Shown here: positions 1 to 13,700 of the stretch, piece by piece
Position numbering within the stretch: the first letter of the stretch is position 1
How the letters are laid out: each line of letters opens with the position of its first letter
NCBI RefSeq assembly: GCF_030848805.1
Contig: NC_092366.1
Location: 1,426,001-1,490,000, forward strand
Source of the DNA: Temnothorax longispinosus
Taxonomy: Eukaryota; Arthropoda; Insecta; Hymenoptera; Formicidae
DNA: 64,000 bases
Reading direction: 5' to 3'
Notes under the pieces: generated by a model
Database searches by the model: none
What the model was told of the DNA's origin: nothing
The model's input: only the letters and a program-made list of their open reading frames with translations
Made by a program: the position numbers and the translations under genes

Positions 1-2600
1 AGATTCAACCGCGGGCGGGTCGCCTTTATCGGTCGCATATTTGCCGGGTCCTGCAAATCCCACCCCGGGATTCCGCGCGTTGTAGCAAGAGGGAAAAAAA
101 AGAGAGAGAAGAGTGGGAAAGAGAGGAGATTCACAGGGTGGAGACGAGGCTCTCGGGTGGGCGCCATACAACCACTACCACCACCGCCATCGCCGTCGCA
201 CCGCCACACTGACACCATGAAGCGCCGCCATCAGCACCGCCGACTCTCTACGTGTGCGTACGTGTGTACCTGCGACTGTGTATGTCTGTGTCACCGGTTA
301 GACTCCACGGCTTTGAGGGATGATGGAACGACGGGGGGTGGCAAATAGAGTGGGACAGCGCGAGAACAAGGGCGCCGTGACAAAAGAGCGAGCGTGCTGG
401 AGAGGCAGACGGGGGTGATGGCGGAGGATGAAAGAGATAGAGCGGGCCCCGAGCAAGGGGGCGAGAGAGGCGAGACAGAAAAAGTACACTGCGACGGAAA
501 AAAAAGAGGGATCGAAGCGGGACAAGGGACAGAGGCAACAAGCCGGACGGAGAATTCGAGGGCGACGGAATAAATGGGGACCGACGTAGGATGGACGAGG
601 AAGAGGCAGGCAGGCAGGCAGGGAGAAGCGCGGGTGGTTCACAAAGGGGACGGAAGCGGGACAGAGGAGAGGAGAGGAGAGGCCATCGGGGTTGAAAAGT
701 TCAATTGCGCGTATTTTCGCAGTGATGTCTCGCAAATCCTGCGACCGTCCCCTCGTGTACCGTACATCCACCCTCTGCCGCGCCTCCAACACTCCCTTCT
801 CTTTCCCCCTGCTTTCGCGCAACGGTCCGTCTTCGTCTTTATCTTTCATCCTTCATTCTTTGCCCGTTGAAACGATGGAAAACTGGCGACATATACATGG
901 CCGTTCCCTTCCGCCCTTCTCCTTTCACTTATCCCAGATATTAATTCCTTACTTGTCGTACCCCGATACTTACTCCTAAGTTCGTTCTGAGCCACGTGTA
1001 TCTTCTATTACGCATTTTATTTCGTATATGAATTACGCACGTATTTAATCGGATAACTTATGTAAAGATTATGTATATGTAGACGGACGATCGGTCATAT
1101 ACCTCAAGTTTTCAGTTCTCAAAATATCTTCCTATATAAATCGAATTAAATTATTGTCGAAGCAAAATTTAATTAAATTTAACTGAGCAGCAAGATTGTT
1201 CACACTTTCGAGAAGTCTCGTAATTTTCTATGTTACATAATTTGGTACTTTTTTTTTTACTGACAGTGAAACAGTGACAATCATTCTTAGTTTCGCCTTT
1301 AATCCGTGGTCGAAATGAGAGAGAGAAACATTTCCTTAAATCCAAAATATCCCGTCTCTACGCATATACCTATCACATGCGATTCGGTGCTGCACACATT
1401 TTCCCTTTTTTCTCTTATTTCCCCTCAGCTTCTTTCTCCGTCACTCCCACCCTCCATCTTTCATCCCCTTTCTGTTCTAGAGAGAAAACGCTCTGCCTGT
1501 TTTATTGTCCTCTTCTTTCACCTCCTCTTCCTCTTCCCTCGGTAACGCGCCCCGCCTCTATTTTTATTGTCATAACCAATTTAATTAAGTTTCGCGCTTC
1601 GACGTCGCGTACTCGCGGCTGTGTTAAACATTTTAATTAAGCGCCTCGCGCATTTGCGTCGCCACCGCCCACGTTTCGTCCCGTTCTCCCGTTTCCCCAT
1701 TTCCCTTCTCCCACCTTCAACGTACACTCGCACCACCAGTCGATGCATCGGCATGGAAGAGAACCGTTCGACGATTTTACGAATTAACGAGAACGCGGGA
1801 AACGGCAGCGCGTCGGTGAGTCGACGGTCTTGCCTTCACCGACATTAATTCGATGGGGGGGGAAGGGGGGAGAGAGGGAAAGTGAGAAGAGGGATGTTTA
1901 CGCTGGGATCTGCGAAACTTCCGAGGGCGACGGTGGTTTTAGGGGTGCACGCCGTCGGGTCGCGGTTTCGCGGTTAAGGCGACGTCACCGAGCCAACGTT
2001 GCGGAAATCAAATCGTTAACCCTTTTGACGGACGCGCTCGTGAGTGTCCCGGTGCTGTCTATTTGACACTCGGTAAATATGCATTATCTGTGGCCTTCTG
2101 TTTTCGATAGGGTCGGAACTCATAAAAAATGAAATGAATAGAATTCGTCCGTGATCAATATCTCTCTCCTTCGCATTTTGTATATGTGCTTTATATATTT
2201 TTCATTTTACACTATACTTATATAATTATTTTTCTTATAATATCCGCTAGCTGATACGTTTATTTTTAGACCGACAAAATTTCTGCTCGACGATCATGCG
2301 TATATTTATTACGAGAGACTTTATAGGATTATCTGCTAAAGAGATAACTATTAAAACCTTTGATAGAATTTCTCGATAAAGAAGAAAAAAATAAACTTAA
2401 TCGCTTACAAAAATCATTAGCATAGTGACGTCTTTAAGTATGAAAAAAATACATATGGGACGTTATAAATGCATCTACCCTACAATTTTGATCCATTTGA
2501 AAGTTTAAAACTCTGTACACTTACGACTTCTGTGTCGTAGGTTCCAAAGGGTTCAGATAAAAACTTGAGAAATGGCGATGGTAATTTTTATGTTTTATCA
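1..2600. other. Non-coding, purine-tract then AT-rich stretch
   Basis: No gene can be supported here. Positions 60-700 are purine-rich on the plus strand with GAGA and GGAGAGG runs, which makes the minus strand read as low-complexity Ser/Leu/Pro/Arg frames. Positions 1000-1300 and 2080-2600 are AT-rich. The only coding-like signal is a short frame at 1753-1815 ending at a consensus donor, listed separately. Confidence 0.6.
1753..1815 (+). other. Possible first coding exon (isolated)
   Basis: An ATG at 1753 with a purine at -3 and G at +4 opens a 21-codon frame (begins MEENRSTILRINENAG) that ends exactly at a consensus donor, GTGAGT, at 1816. The peptide is of mixed composition, unlike the surrounding low-complexity frames. 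No downstream acceptor with a matching phase-0 continuation could be identified, so this may be chance. Nothing about function can be said. Confidence 0.2.
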
Positions 2601-5600
2601 TCGCCAAGGCGAGTGACTAATTGCCTTGCTTAGACCCGGAGAGGAGCCCGAGGTGACTGCGAGTGTAAGTCGGCCGAGGAAAATTTACGATAAAGCGAGT
2701 TTAATTTTGATTCATAGCGGAGTCGGTCGGAGAGAGCGAGGGCACGAACACTCGAAAGGGGAAGATCTTTTCTGGCATCTTTCGCCACTCCTCCGCCGCT
2801 AACAAATTCTACTAAGTACAAAATTTAATATAGTCACAATCGGTGCAGCATTTCGTTAAAAATTATTTTAAAAAAATATATATAATACATATATTGTTGC
2901 ATCTTTTATATAATATTTTACAACTGAATTTAGAGAAGCTAATTCTCTGTTTCCTTCTCCTCTTTCTCATATGAAACTTAACGCAAATAACATTTTAATG
3001 GGAGCGGACTTCGATGGCAGAATTTGACGAAATCATGACGACAGATATTTGATGGCACTAAATAAATTCCCGATCTGACGAATTTTCATACCAATAATTC
3101 GGCGTTGAATCGTCATTATCCCTATCTCTTTCCGCAGAATCATAAACCTGCGGTGGTGGCAAACGGGCATTCGAGTCCCGGGACTTTTCAGCCTGCGGGA
3201 GCCGCCCTCCCGCACTCAATAATCCTACGCTATAGCGAGCCTCTATTACGAACCCTCGATCCCCCAGTTGTTCCCCCTAGCCCCCGGGACACCCCTCGTC
3301 GACGCTCGCCGGGGCCGAGAACGGATAGAGCTCGCCCTGATTCCTGCCACGGAGTACTACGTATCGTGAAACCGCCCTTCGCCCCCCTATTCTACTGAAT
3401 TGATGGGGAGGCCTGACCATGTTCGAATTGCAGACAGATATTTGACCTTTCTTCAGTGAGACGGGAACCTTCCTATTCTGGAAAGAAATCGCGCCGTAAA
3501 CGAGTTCGTATTCTGCGTGACGTTCTTTTGTCAAGTACAAAGTATTTAATATACACATGTGTTAAAAATAATATACACATGTAAACCACGGAAGATTTTA
3601 AAAGACAGCATGTTGCCCGGGTAAATATTAAGAGATATAAAGATTGAATATTTTACAAGTAATGAAGATGTAACCGAACAAATGTTTTGAGTTATACAAG
3701 GTATGTATTACGAGATACAAAGACATAAGTTATTCCCAGTTATCAAATCGGCCGTAACATTGCGATTCAATGTCGAAATTTTGTAAGAGACTTCATAACC
3801 AGACTTTTTTCCAAAATTTCCATATTTCTATATCATCACGATGTTCACGATTATGTCACCGGTAGAATACCGGAAATTTTTGTTTTCCAAAGGTTTATCG
3901 GAAACCAGCGACACAGCGGAGAAACGTTGACCGGCCACGACAGCGTTCCCGGCATTGCGCAAGAAATACGCGGGGCTACATGCGCGGGCAATTTCACCGT
4001 GCGTGCGTGTGTCGGTCTGTTCTCGTGTCGAAATGCAGAGAGAAAGAGAGGGAGAAAGAGAGGAAGAGCGAGAGAGAGAAGAAAAAAAGAGGTGTTGGGT
4101 ACACGACAGCTGTAAGCCCCAGGGGCATACGAGTCCTCGACTCGCACCCCCGCTTGCGACCCTCGCCGCCCCTCTCTCCTGCCCTCTGTCTCCCTCTATC
4201 TGTCTCTTTTCTCCGCTGTGCCCCTTCACCTCCCTTCGGGCTCGTCCTTCATAGAGAGTCCCGACAGCGTTGTGTACCGTGGCTTACGCGCGGAGACGAG
4301 GGCGAAGGGGAAATCCGGGGGGGATCATGGGGGAAACGATGGCTTCGCCATAAGCCAGCGATACCAGCTCGGATGACTGGCGATTACGTTATTCGGAGGG
4401 ACGTACGTGTTCCCGTCTGCACCGGTTCGCGTGCCCGTTCGCTCGCTCGTCCCGCGTGCGTTCCACGTGACGCCCGATTCACGAATGAGCCACGGCCTCC
4501 CGGCTCTAATTCACCCCATTAAATTTAATTTCAAGCGGCCTGCCCGCCGATCCACCCTCCCCGCGTCATCCACTCATCCCCTCGCGGCAAGATCGATCCG
4601 TTAAATGGGACCGACTAATACCGAGGCCGGTGCAATTATGGCACCGAAGATGCCGACGAGAGGTGTTGGGCTTGACCGCAGTTAAATTCGATGACGGAAT
4701 CCCCCATTGTTTGCTTTCAATCGTGAATAGTACGAATGAACAATACTATGGCTTTTCTTCGTGTGAACACATGTAATTATTAAAGAAAATAATTTTTTTA
4801 AAAAGGCAGAAAAAATGTCAAATCCATCCTAAAATAAAAAATTATAGGTATTGAATTTTATACGACCATAGATTTTATGAAAAAGGTATTGGTAAAGGTA
4901 TTGGTATATAATAATAAATTGTGAAATAATTATTTCTTTTACATTTTTCACATTTCCGAAAGAATAACATTTTTTAAATTAGCATATGAGCACATGTAAA
5001 GTATAAAGCAAGTTGTTAATTATGTCATTGACAAAATTTCTGCTAATGAAAGTTCGAGGAAGCAAATTAAACAAGAAGTTCTCTTGCGCGTATTTTCGTT
5101 TTTTTTCGGACACACTGTACATCATTAGATACATATACACACGCGGAGGGAGAGATGACCGGAGGAAAGCTTGCGCAGAGACGATAAACGTTAGCAGTGC
5201 TCCCTCTCGCCGCTTTTAACGAGCTCGCGAGGGCGGAGGGCCACGTCCGTGGCGTAAACGAGTGCCATTCTTGGTAGAGATACGGTTATTCTTTGAAAGC
5301 GTTTCTGGCCGGCTGGCCGTAAATGCGTGAACTTTTTTCCCCTCTCTCCCTCCAGCTGAAGTCTTAGCGCTATTTGGTGCCAGATAGTACTTAATATTTA
5401 GTATATGAAACATACACACCACACAAACACATTCCCGAAGCATCGGGTATCTTTTTTATTTTTGAAAACTTATCAATCTAATTTTTTTGGTCTATTTGGT
5501 ATTTTTAAATTGTAGGCAATGGAACATTTTTTTGACCGAAAAAGATAATTTCTCCCCTTCCGATTCATATGTTTAAAAGGAATTATTAAAATTAAAAATC

Positions 5601-7000
5601 TATAAGAGGTAATTAAGATTTAACAAACATTGAAAACGGCTCAGACTTTGGAATCGACGACAAAATGACGCCATAGTCGTCAGTGTAAAATCGTACGTAC
5701 GTGCGCGTGTTATCAAGCACTTGCCGACGCGACGGGCAGAGACAAAAGGGAGTCAGAGTGCCATTTAGGAGAACTAGCCTAAGCAGGCGATAAACACTAG
5801 AAGGAACAGTCTTCATCGTCTTCAACCAACTACAAACAAGGAAGTTGCAGCTCCCGAGAATGCTCGCGCAATTCGACGGAATGATGTACGACGAATGTGT
5901 CTCAAAGAAATACCGTCGTTTAAAAAAAAGAATACCCTTTTAAATGTCATCAGATATACGTATGCATTAATTATACCCTATTACGCTGTGTGGAAGGGGT
6001 TTTAATAAATTTAAGAAAGGCGCTTTATATATATATATATATATAATATTAATATTTGAAATTTACACTGCGATTTAACCCGAGTGCTGCTCCCAAAATA
6101 ACAAAAATTAACTCTTTATAACACATAATCTACGTTAATTACAACAACTGACGAGCGCATTAAAATGGAATTATTAAAGTCAGAAAGATTATAAAAATTA
6201 AATTAATTAAAGAATAAAAAATTTAACATTCTTAACGCGATTCTATGTTTTTCAGCTCTTGATAAAGAATCTCGCCTTGTAGGTATAAGTAGAATGATCT
6301 TTATACACAGATAATACTCACACCTATTACGCAGAGTTAATTAATCAAGATACAAGTATCCCTTAACACATTACGGCGAGAGAAAAAAAAACGGTAGGAC
6401 GTGGGGGAAAGGATATGGGAAATCGCGTGTACACGTACACACGCGGGCACCGCAAAAGTAGCAACAGCAGTGGCAGCGAGAAGCCAAGCTCGCGGGCTGC
6501 TTACGAGCTTGTAAAGAGGCGATAAACATAACCCGGCGGCTCTATATCGCCCGCTACGAGTAGCAGTCGACCGTTAGAGGAAGAGGTCGGTATTGGTGAT
6601 GCAGAGAGGAGGGTCGCTCTCTTCGTCGTCCTTGTCGTCGTGGTAGTCGTCGGTAGGCGGAATCACACATGTGCGCTGGTTTCTCTCTGCCGTGCGGGCG
6701 GGCTGTGGGGATGAGGGGGCGCGGGGGTGCGGAGAGGACGGTACGCTCTGTATGTGTGCCCATGTGTATACAGGGAGGCGATGGTTGGTGTGCTAGCTGA
6801 TACGAGGCCGTCTGGGTTATCGATTATAATCATCGGCGTGCAGGCGCCGCGACGGATCCGCAGTCATTAGGGACGCCTGAGCGTCGTTTCACTTTATTCC
6901 GACTGCCGGAAGAGCGAGAACGAGGAGGGTGGGGGGAAAAAAGGGAGAGGACAGCCACTCGAGAATGTCTACGCAGCCGAGCTTTCGCGCGAAAAACATT
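2601..7000. other. Non-coding stretch with short purine and AT tracts
   Basis: No gene is supported. The stretch holds a pyrimidine-rich block around 4140-4260, a (TA)n run near 6027-6044, and a 15-bp word (TTGCGCGTATTTTCG at 5084) that also occurs at 705. Short frames here lack splice context and mixed amino-acid composition. Confidence 0.6.
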
Positions 7001-7020
7001 CCGGCTGAACGGGGTTGTTG

Positions 7021-7063
<43 letters not shown>
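7021..7063. repeat. (CT)n microsatellite
   Basis: An uninterrupted CT dinucleotide run on the plus strand, (GA)n on the minus strand, lies inside a pyrimidine-rich block. It creates spurious Ser/Leu frames on plus and Arg/Glu frames on minus. Confidence 0.9.
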
Positions 7064-7066
<3 letters not shown>

Positions 7067-10000
7067 ATTTCGATCTCTTTCACTCCTATCTCTGTCCTTC
7101 TATCTCTTCCCGGAGCGAGATCACGTAACCTTCCCCTCGCCAAGCAGCTCAAGTTCGTTAACGTAATTTTTCGCGCCTTAACTCCCACGGATGAGTCTTC
7201 GCGTTTTACTCTCCTCGCTACCACCGTTCGGCGAACTTGATCGTTTAATCCTTGCGCTTGCGACGTAATATATCAGCGCGAAAAACGGAAAAATGCGAGC
7301 TAGATGTACTGAAGTTGAAATATTATGTCAAATAGATATAATAGTTCGCGGAATGTGAATGCGAGATGCTTTCCTGTCACGTAATTATAGACAGAGATTT
7401 ATAGTTTTCCGCTCGATACGCTAATTCGGATATTTCCGCCAAGTATTTTCGCGATAACAATAAAACGCGCCTCCGTGTTTTGCCGCCAAGGATTAATAAC
7501 ACATTAATGATGTCCGAGTGATTTCCCTGGACGCGATATTTCCATGATTCTCCGTGCACGGGAAAACCGTCCATGACCGTATCGTCATTAATTTAAATAG
7601 CCGATTGATTCAAATGTAGCAGCTTTGTTGAAATTCGCTCTTTTAATCGTCCTGACAGTGATGCCGGTAAAAACGCTAATAATGTTGGTGTATGTAAGCG
7701 AAAATGGACCGATTAAAATAGTATAATTGAGATTGTCGGCGTTCGGGGAGTTGGAAATATGCGTGTATTGTCCTGTCTAATCAAATCCATGCAATCCGAA
7801 AATGCTCGAACGGACTTTTTCCATCTTTCAAGAATTAAAGCATCGATATTTACATGCGTTTACATTTTAGACGAATGAAGCATAAATTATAATGGTTTAT
7901 AGTAATATATTATAATAATTTAACTTTAATATCACACACACATGCGCGCGCGTGTCAAAAAAGATAATATGTTTAAAATCTTCAATTTCTTTTCAATTCA
8001 TTTAAAACAGAAATAGAAAGATGGAACGTAGACCTAAGCGCTTCAATTGCTAACTTAATTAATTCAGAAAGTACATCTCTATCATGAAAGATTTTATCTA
8101 TTAAAACGTCGCACAGAAAGACTGATGAAATTCGCAGGGTCGATCCGCGTTATTGTTGCGCTCGTGCAGCGTGGAACACGACGATATCGCGAGCGTCCAC
8201 GCAATAAACCCTCCAGCCATATTGGGCGCCCAATATCGTATAATAAAGTCCGCACTACGTCTTGGGGAACAATGGGAGAGAGATTCTGGAAACGTTGCAC
8301 GCCGTGGCGCTTGGCATCGCCCGGCGACGTGGACGGAGCGTTTGGCAGGAACGCTCGCGGCACGGACGCTCAAGGAGCGCGATCAATCTCCCCTTTTATT
8401 ATCTATGGCCGGCAAACGGCGTATGCGGCAAGACAATATTCGTGAAGGGATGGCGTCTACGCGACGTCTACCCGGACATTTGGCAGCGGATATTTAGAAC
8501 GCTCGGCGGTTACGCTAAAGCGCTACTCGGTTGCGCCGCCATCCGCGCGAGGACAAAGCGCGAATGTGAGTTCCATTAGTCCTCGTCGCCCTCGCCCGCT
8601 GGGTAGGAATACCGCGGACAAAAACGTTTCAATCGCGTCATTTAATGAGCATTAACCGTTTCGGTCCTCGTGACGCGCATTGCCGTTTATTTACTTTGGC
8701 CGCGTGTGCCCGAAGCGAAAATTATTCGCTATGTTAAAAATCGTTAGCGAGCTGTACACGAAGGAATTTTATTTAATGATGAAATTTATAGCTCGTATTT
8801 TTAACTCAAAATTAATATAAGCACAGGTAGCGTCAGTACAAATCAAAACGTCGTTAAAGCAAGCAATTTTTTTCGAGCAATTAAATTTTTCAAAACACTT
8901 TAACCATCTATTTTGGTTCATCAGCCATATAATTACTTTTTAACATTAATATTAATTATGCTTGTAAATTGGCATCGAGTAATGTAAAAGGGCATTGTTT
9001 GGTTGAGAACAGTCAAAATAAATTAAACATATCGAAAATTTAATTGTTTGAGTAAAAAAAAATTGGTCGCGCATCAACGTCGGCAGTTCATAGTCTTACT
9101 TGCACTTATATTATATATAAACTTATTTATCTTTTCATCATGTATCTTAAATAGTAATTTTACATTTCATATATATATTTTCTATAGAGTGTTGATTAAT
9201 CTCGAGTCATTATATTATTCAGAGAACATGTAGTTTCCAAAAAGAACCAGCGTTATAAAGAGTGTTCTATCTTTTTATATATATATGTGTATATATAGAA
9301 ATAACAATAATTTAAAATAAGAAAAATAAAATTACAGAACAATATTAAAGTAATTTCACATAAAGTAGATAAAATATTATTAAAACCATAAGTGATTTTC
9401 GATTTCCGCCCGCTCGAATCACTCGAACAAATTTTCCAAGCTCAATAAATTTCATTACTAAATTTCTCTGCTGTGCATACGGAAGAAATTTTCAACTGCA
9501 ATCGCGCGTTTCAACTTTTACACTGTCTGCGATGCACATGAGTGTATCCATTTCTCAGCGTGAACGGGTAGAGGTGGGCGGCGCCGACGATCCCGGCCAC
9601 GAAAACAAACGAATTTTTAATTAATCACCTGCTAATGAGGCGGCAGCCACTGCGCCACGTGAGAAAGAGAGAGAGAGAGAGAGAGACAGATCCGGGTCGG
9701 CCCAGGTGCCTTTTTGTGCGTTCCTCATCTGGCTCTTCTAGCCGCGAGAAAGCATCATAAAGAGAAAAGAGAGAAAGAGAGAGCGAAGAGCGAACCACGG
9801 ACCGAGAGCGGAGGAAGGAAGAGGCATATCCAGTAAATGTTTTAAGCTTCATCGAGACTCGGCGTTGAGTTGGCGAAAGGAAACACGAAAGCTGTACCTG
9901 CACCGACGATCCCTTCTTGTCCCTTTTTCCTCGTTTTACTTTTGTTTTCTTTTTTCTACTCGTTCTGATTGCCGATAGAATAATCGACGCGGCGTCACGT

Positions 10001-10412
10001 CTCGCGTCGAGAAGTTCGACCTTCCTTATCAACGACCTGACACGAAAATGACCCTCGGCTTCGATTCTCGGGCTTATCGGTTCTCGCATACTCTTTTCCC
10101 CTCTCTCTCTCTCTCCGATCTTCCCGGCCGTTTTCCATGGCACCGATGTCGTCGTCCAACCTGCCTTCGTCCGTGGCTCGTTTCGAAGGTGTTTTCGTGA
10201 GGTTTTCCCTGGCGCGCCGTCCCCGGGGGAGAGCTAAAACAACGCGGCTTCTCTCCGGGAACCTTCGGTTTTGGTCCCACTTATTCGTTCGCTCTTTCCT
10301 CCCGCTTACTCGTTCTCCTACTGGAGGTCCTTTTCATGGAAAAGGGACAGATCAAGCGAATAGCAGAGAACGCGGGAATCGAGTTTTTTTGTTTCGAAGT
10401 GAAGCGAGAGTA
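7064..10412. other. Non-coding stretch
   Basis: No gene is supported. A GC-rich island at 8090-8590 is open in several frames on both strands at once, the signature of high CpG content and not of selection on one frame. A short (GA)n array lies at about 9664-9690, and an AT-rich segment at 8740-9480. Confidence 0.55.
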
Positions 10413-10710
10413 CAGGGTGTCCCGAAACCACTGGCATTTGATTTAACTTTTTCAAAGCTGGAGAAATGTCTTTTTCCTAACACGAAATTTTAACATTTTT
10501 TTCTTTTTACTTGCAGAATTCGGAGATCAGCAAAAATACATATGTGCTCTTATTCATATGTGTCTATATTATTTTGATTATCCGTCTCAAATTTGTAATT
10601 CTTAATCGCCTTCAACTCGAAAATTACTGATGTCCCGACATGGAAACGCCATTTTTCTCCAGATGTCCACAATCTGCCATTGAAATGCGAGTTGGTTTTG
10701 AGGCACCCTC
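10413..10710. mobile_element. MITE with CAGGGTGTCCC terminal inverted repeat
   Basis: The left end reads CAGGGTGTCCCGAAACC. The right end, reverse-complemented, reads GAGGGTGCCTCAAAACC, giving imperfect terminal inverted repeats of about 17 bp. TA flanks both ends (10411-10412 and 10711-10712), consistent with a TA target duplication as used by Tc1/mariner-type elements. The roughly 298-bp interior has no transposase frame, so this is a non-autonomous copy. A second element with a similar CAGGGTG end lies at 50356. Confidence 0.7.
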
Positions 10711-13700
10711 TATATTTTCGCTATAATTTTATAGTGAACGCGATGCGAGGGAGACTAGAGAAGCGCTCCCGCCTCGATAAAACGACGTACCACAAAATGC
10801 CAGGGTGCTATTATTTACAGCGGTGGAGAGTCCCCTTAGAGTCTCGTAGGGTATTTGTAGGAGTAAACTGCAATTTGCAAAATGATAATGCAGTCGCGTT
10901 GTCGCTCGGTAACGCGATTATACCTTCAACATCTGGAGAAGTTTCCATCTTTTCACCGAGGGTATTGCATATATTGCATCTAAATAATAGCACAAAGGTG
11001 AAAACTACCTTTTTACCGGAAATTTTATTGATTGAAACTCTCTCTTTCTCTCTCAACCGGGTTGTTAAGAAAAATAATAAAAATCCAAAGGATTTCTAGC
11101 TTCCATTTTTCATATACGTGACCTACACACACAAGTGTTTAATCGAAAAACTTTTTCCTTACACCACAATTGCACGAAATAGAAATATCTGTATCTGTTT
11201 CTACCTCTAATCCTCGAAAACGTGCAAGAATGAAAATTTAAGAGCATAAATACTTGTTACACGTATGCGTATATTCGATATTCTGTTTGGAAACAACGCA
11301 TCGTTGTTTTAAACGCAACAAGCAGGAAAGGTCCAAATTTTATAAAGAAATTATTCAATTTGCCTGAATCAAAACACCGACATACGTGTCAACGAATCAG
11401 ACGCAGACAAAGCAGGAACCGTTAGCAAAAGCACGTAACGCAAAGGATTAACGAACCAAACGATTAGCCATGTGAATGAAAATTCTGGTAAGAGCGATGC
11501 GAGAGCGACGGAAAGGCAGGACGCGATTACGGAGGCGTTATTTCGTTTGCGACGGGCTTGTATCGGGTTTCACTTTAATTAAGCAAAATAATTAGCCGCC
11601 GAAGGCTAAAGCGGCAACGCAGTGGTCGTGGCAAGCGGCGCTATTTTCCACCGTCAAGGTATCGGTTTCCGTTCGTTAGAGGCCCACCATCGAGGAAGTA
11701 CTACGTAAGGACTCCCTAAAGCAAAGTTTATTTATAGAAACCTGATCAGTGTTTGCGTATACATAGGCACGAGGAAGGCTCTCTTGGAAGCGCATTCCTA
11801 TATATAAACTGACTGAAACTTTGCTCTGCTTTAAAAAAGTCAACGAACTTACTTTGTCTTTATTTCGATATTTTTTATTCTCATTGATGACACCACGATT
11901 TGCAGACGCAAACGCGGATTTGATATGTCGGCTACGATGACACTTTGAAACCATTATCAAAAATAGTTCTCGTGCAGAAGCGTGAAATTCAAATAGCACC
12001 GAGATACACTATGCGCACCTGTTTCTGAAGGGAGAGGCGATTAACGCAGGACGCTTGTCATCCGCAGCAAATGTGTTAATTATAACTTCTAGGCAGAAAG
12101 CGCCAACCGTCATTTCGCGTTTCGTTCAACTCTCCGCGATGTTAGAAAAGCTTTGAGATACCCTTTGCGACCGGTGTAACGTTTCCTGATTCTTTTTGTC
12201 TTTAAATACATTATGCCATACACGTTATATATCGATTTCTATTTTCTGTCTGTGATATTAATTTTGTTTAATGTTAAAACAACAAACAACAATGCCTTAT
12301 TTTTCGAGTAAGTCGAATTTAATTTATCCTCGGGGAAAATATATTTTAAGTCCCGAGCTCTAAAGCAATTAAATCAGGAAGCACTGTCGAGACTTCCGTA
12401 CGTTAATTAGTTAACAAAGATTTAATCTTCATTTTAACTTGCATATTAACTTGCATTTTAACTTGCATAAGAATTAATAAAAAGTCGTTAGTCATATTTA
12501 CTTAAATAAAGAAAAAGTCAATTGAACAGGGAGAATAGCTTCAGATATATTCTGGCTAAAATTAAATCAACGCGGCACACGCACGCGCGCGCAATACCTT
12601 TATAAATAAAATCTCATCGACATATATTTTTTCAACACTTTCTGCGCCAAAAACGGATAAATTTACGAGCACTGGCGGAGAAGGAGGGTTGGAATATCGG
12701 CGTTCTTGTACGCTTCCCGAACACCCCGAACATTCCCTCATTAATCCTCCGATACCGTCCATCGTTCCTCCGTCATTCCCCGACTGCGGAAGCCGAGAGA
12801 GGCGGTCTTATCGGCCTTTCGCTGCTCTCTCGCCATTGCCCCGCGCGCGCACGAACCGAGATATTAACGATGCTACGTTAACGGGATTTCCTCGGAGTCT
12901 CGGAAAATACGGCGGCTGAAACCTCCGGAGGATTTAGATTTCGGCGAGCTCCGCGGCTCCGCGGCTCTCGGTCATCCAATAAAGCGCGCCTTTACCAGTT
13001 CGCGTGTTCCCGAATGCGAGAGCGGATATACGCGCGTGAGCGCGGATGCACGCACGCATGCACGCACACGTACGATTATGTGCATGTCGAAAACATAGGT
13101 ATATAACCGTACGCTTACAGTTAGAAACTTGCTCTATTGTGGAGGCACAACGGCGGCGAGTATTGCACGAATGTGTGTGCGTATGCATACGTCATGTACG
13201 TATTATATTACCGGAGTACATGGGGAAATACGTGTGAGCGTGTGAGCTAGAAGCGCAATTACGATTCTACATACTCTAGACTATCATCAGACACCACTGA
13301 TGTTTCTAAAGCGTCTCCGCTATTCCGTAATTAGTTAGATTTGTATTTATCTCTGCGGTGTTCTAGATTAAGTATAGCATGTTAGTTTCTCGGAAATTAG
13401 TACTTTTGTCCTTAACTATATTTAATACTATTCCGTATTAAAGAACGCTTGAATATATTACTATTGTATATAAAAATTATTCTTCCCGATATCTCTGATA
13501 TCCTCTAGAAGAGATAGGAATTATTTTCACATAATTCACCGGCGTGTTTGTTATCTACGCGCGTATACTGTGCACATATCCTATATTGAAGTACTCATAT
13601 AGTCATCTTTCTGCACCACACCCACGTTTGATCAATCCAATTCCGGGTATAAAAGGTTCGACCGAAATTATCAGGATGGCCGGACGTTTGGAGGAAAAAC

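Noticed and set aside
298..849. 183-codon minus-strand frame
   Set aside because: Low-complexity product of a purine-rich plus strand, with competing frames on both strands.
3170..3185. B-box-like TTCGAGTCCC suggesting a tRNA
   Set aside because: No A box at the right distance and no cloverleaf pairing could be drawn.
5176..6525. Three copies of CGATAAAC within 1.4 kb
   Set aside because: An eight-base word seen three times is weak evidence in a search without a prior hypothesis.
8094..8579. Several ~100-codon frames on both strands
   Set aside because: Multiple frames are open at once in CpG-rich DNA, so there is no evidence for selection on any one frame.
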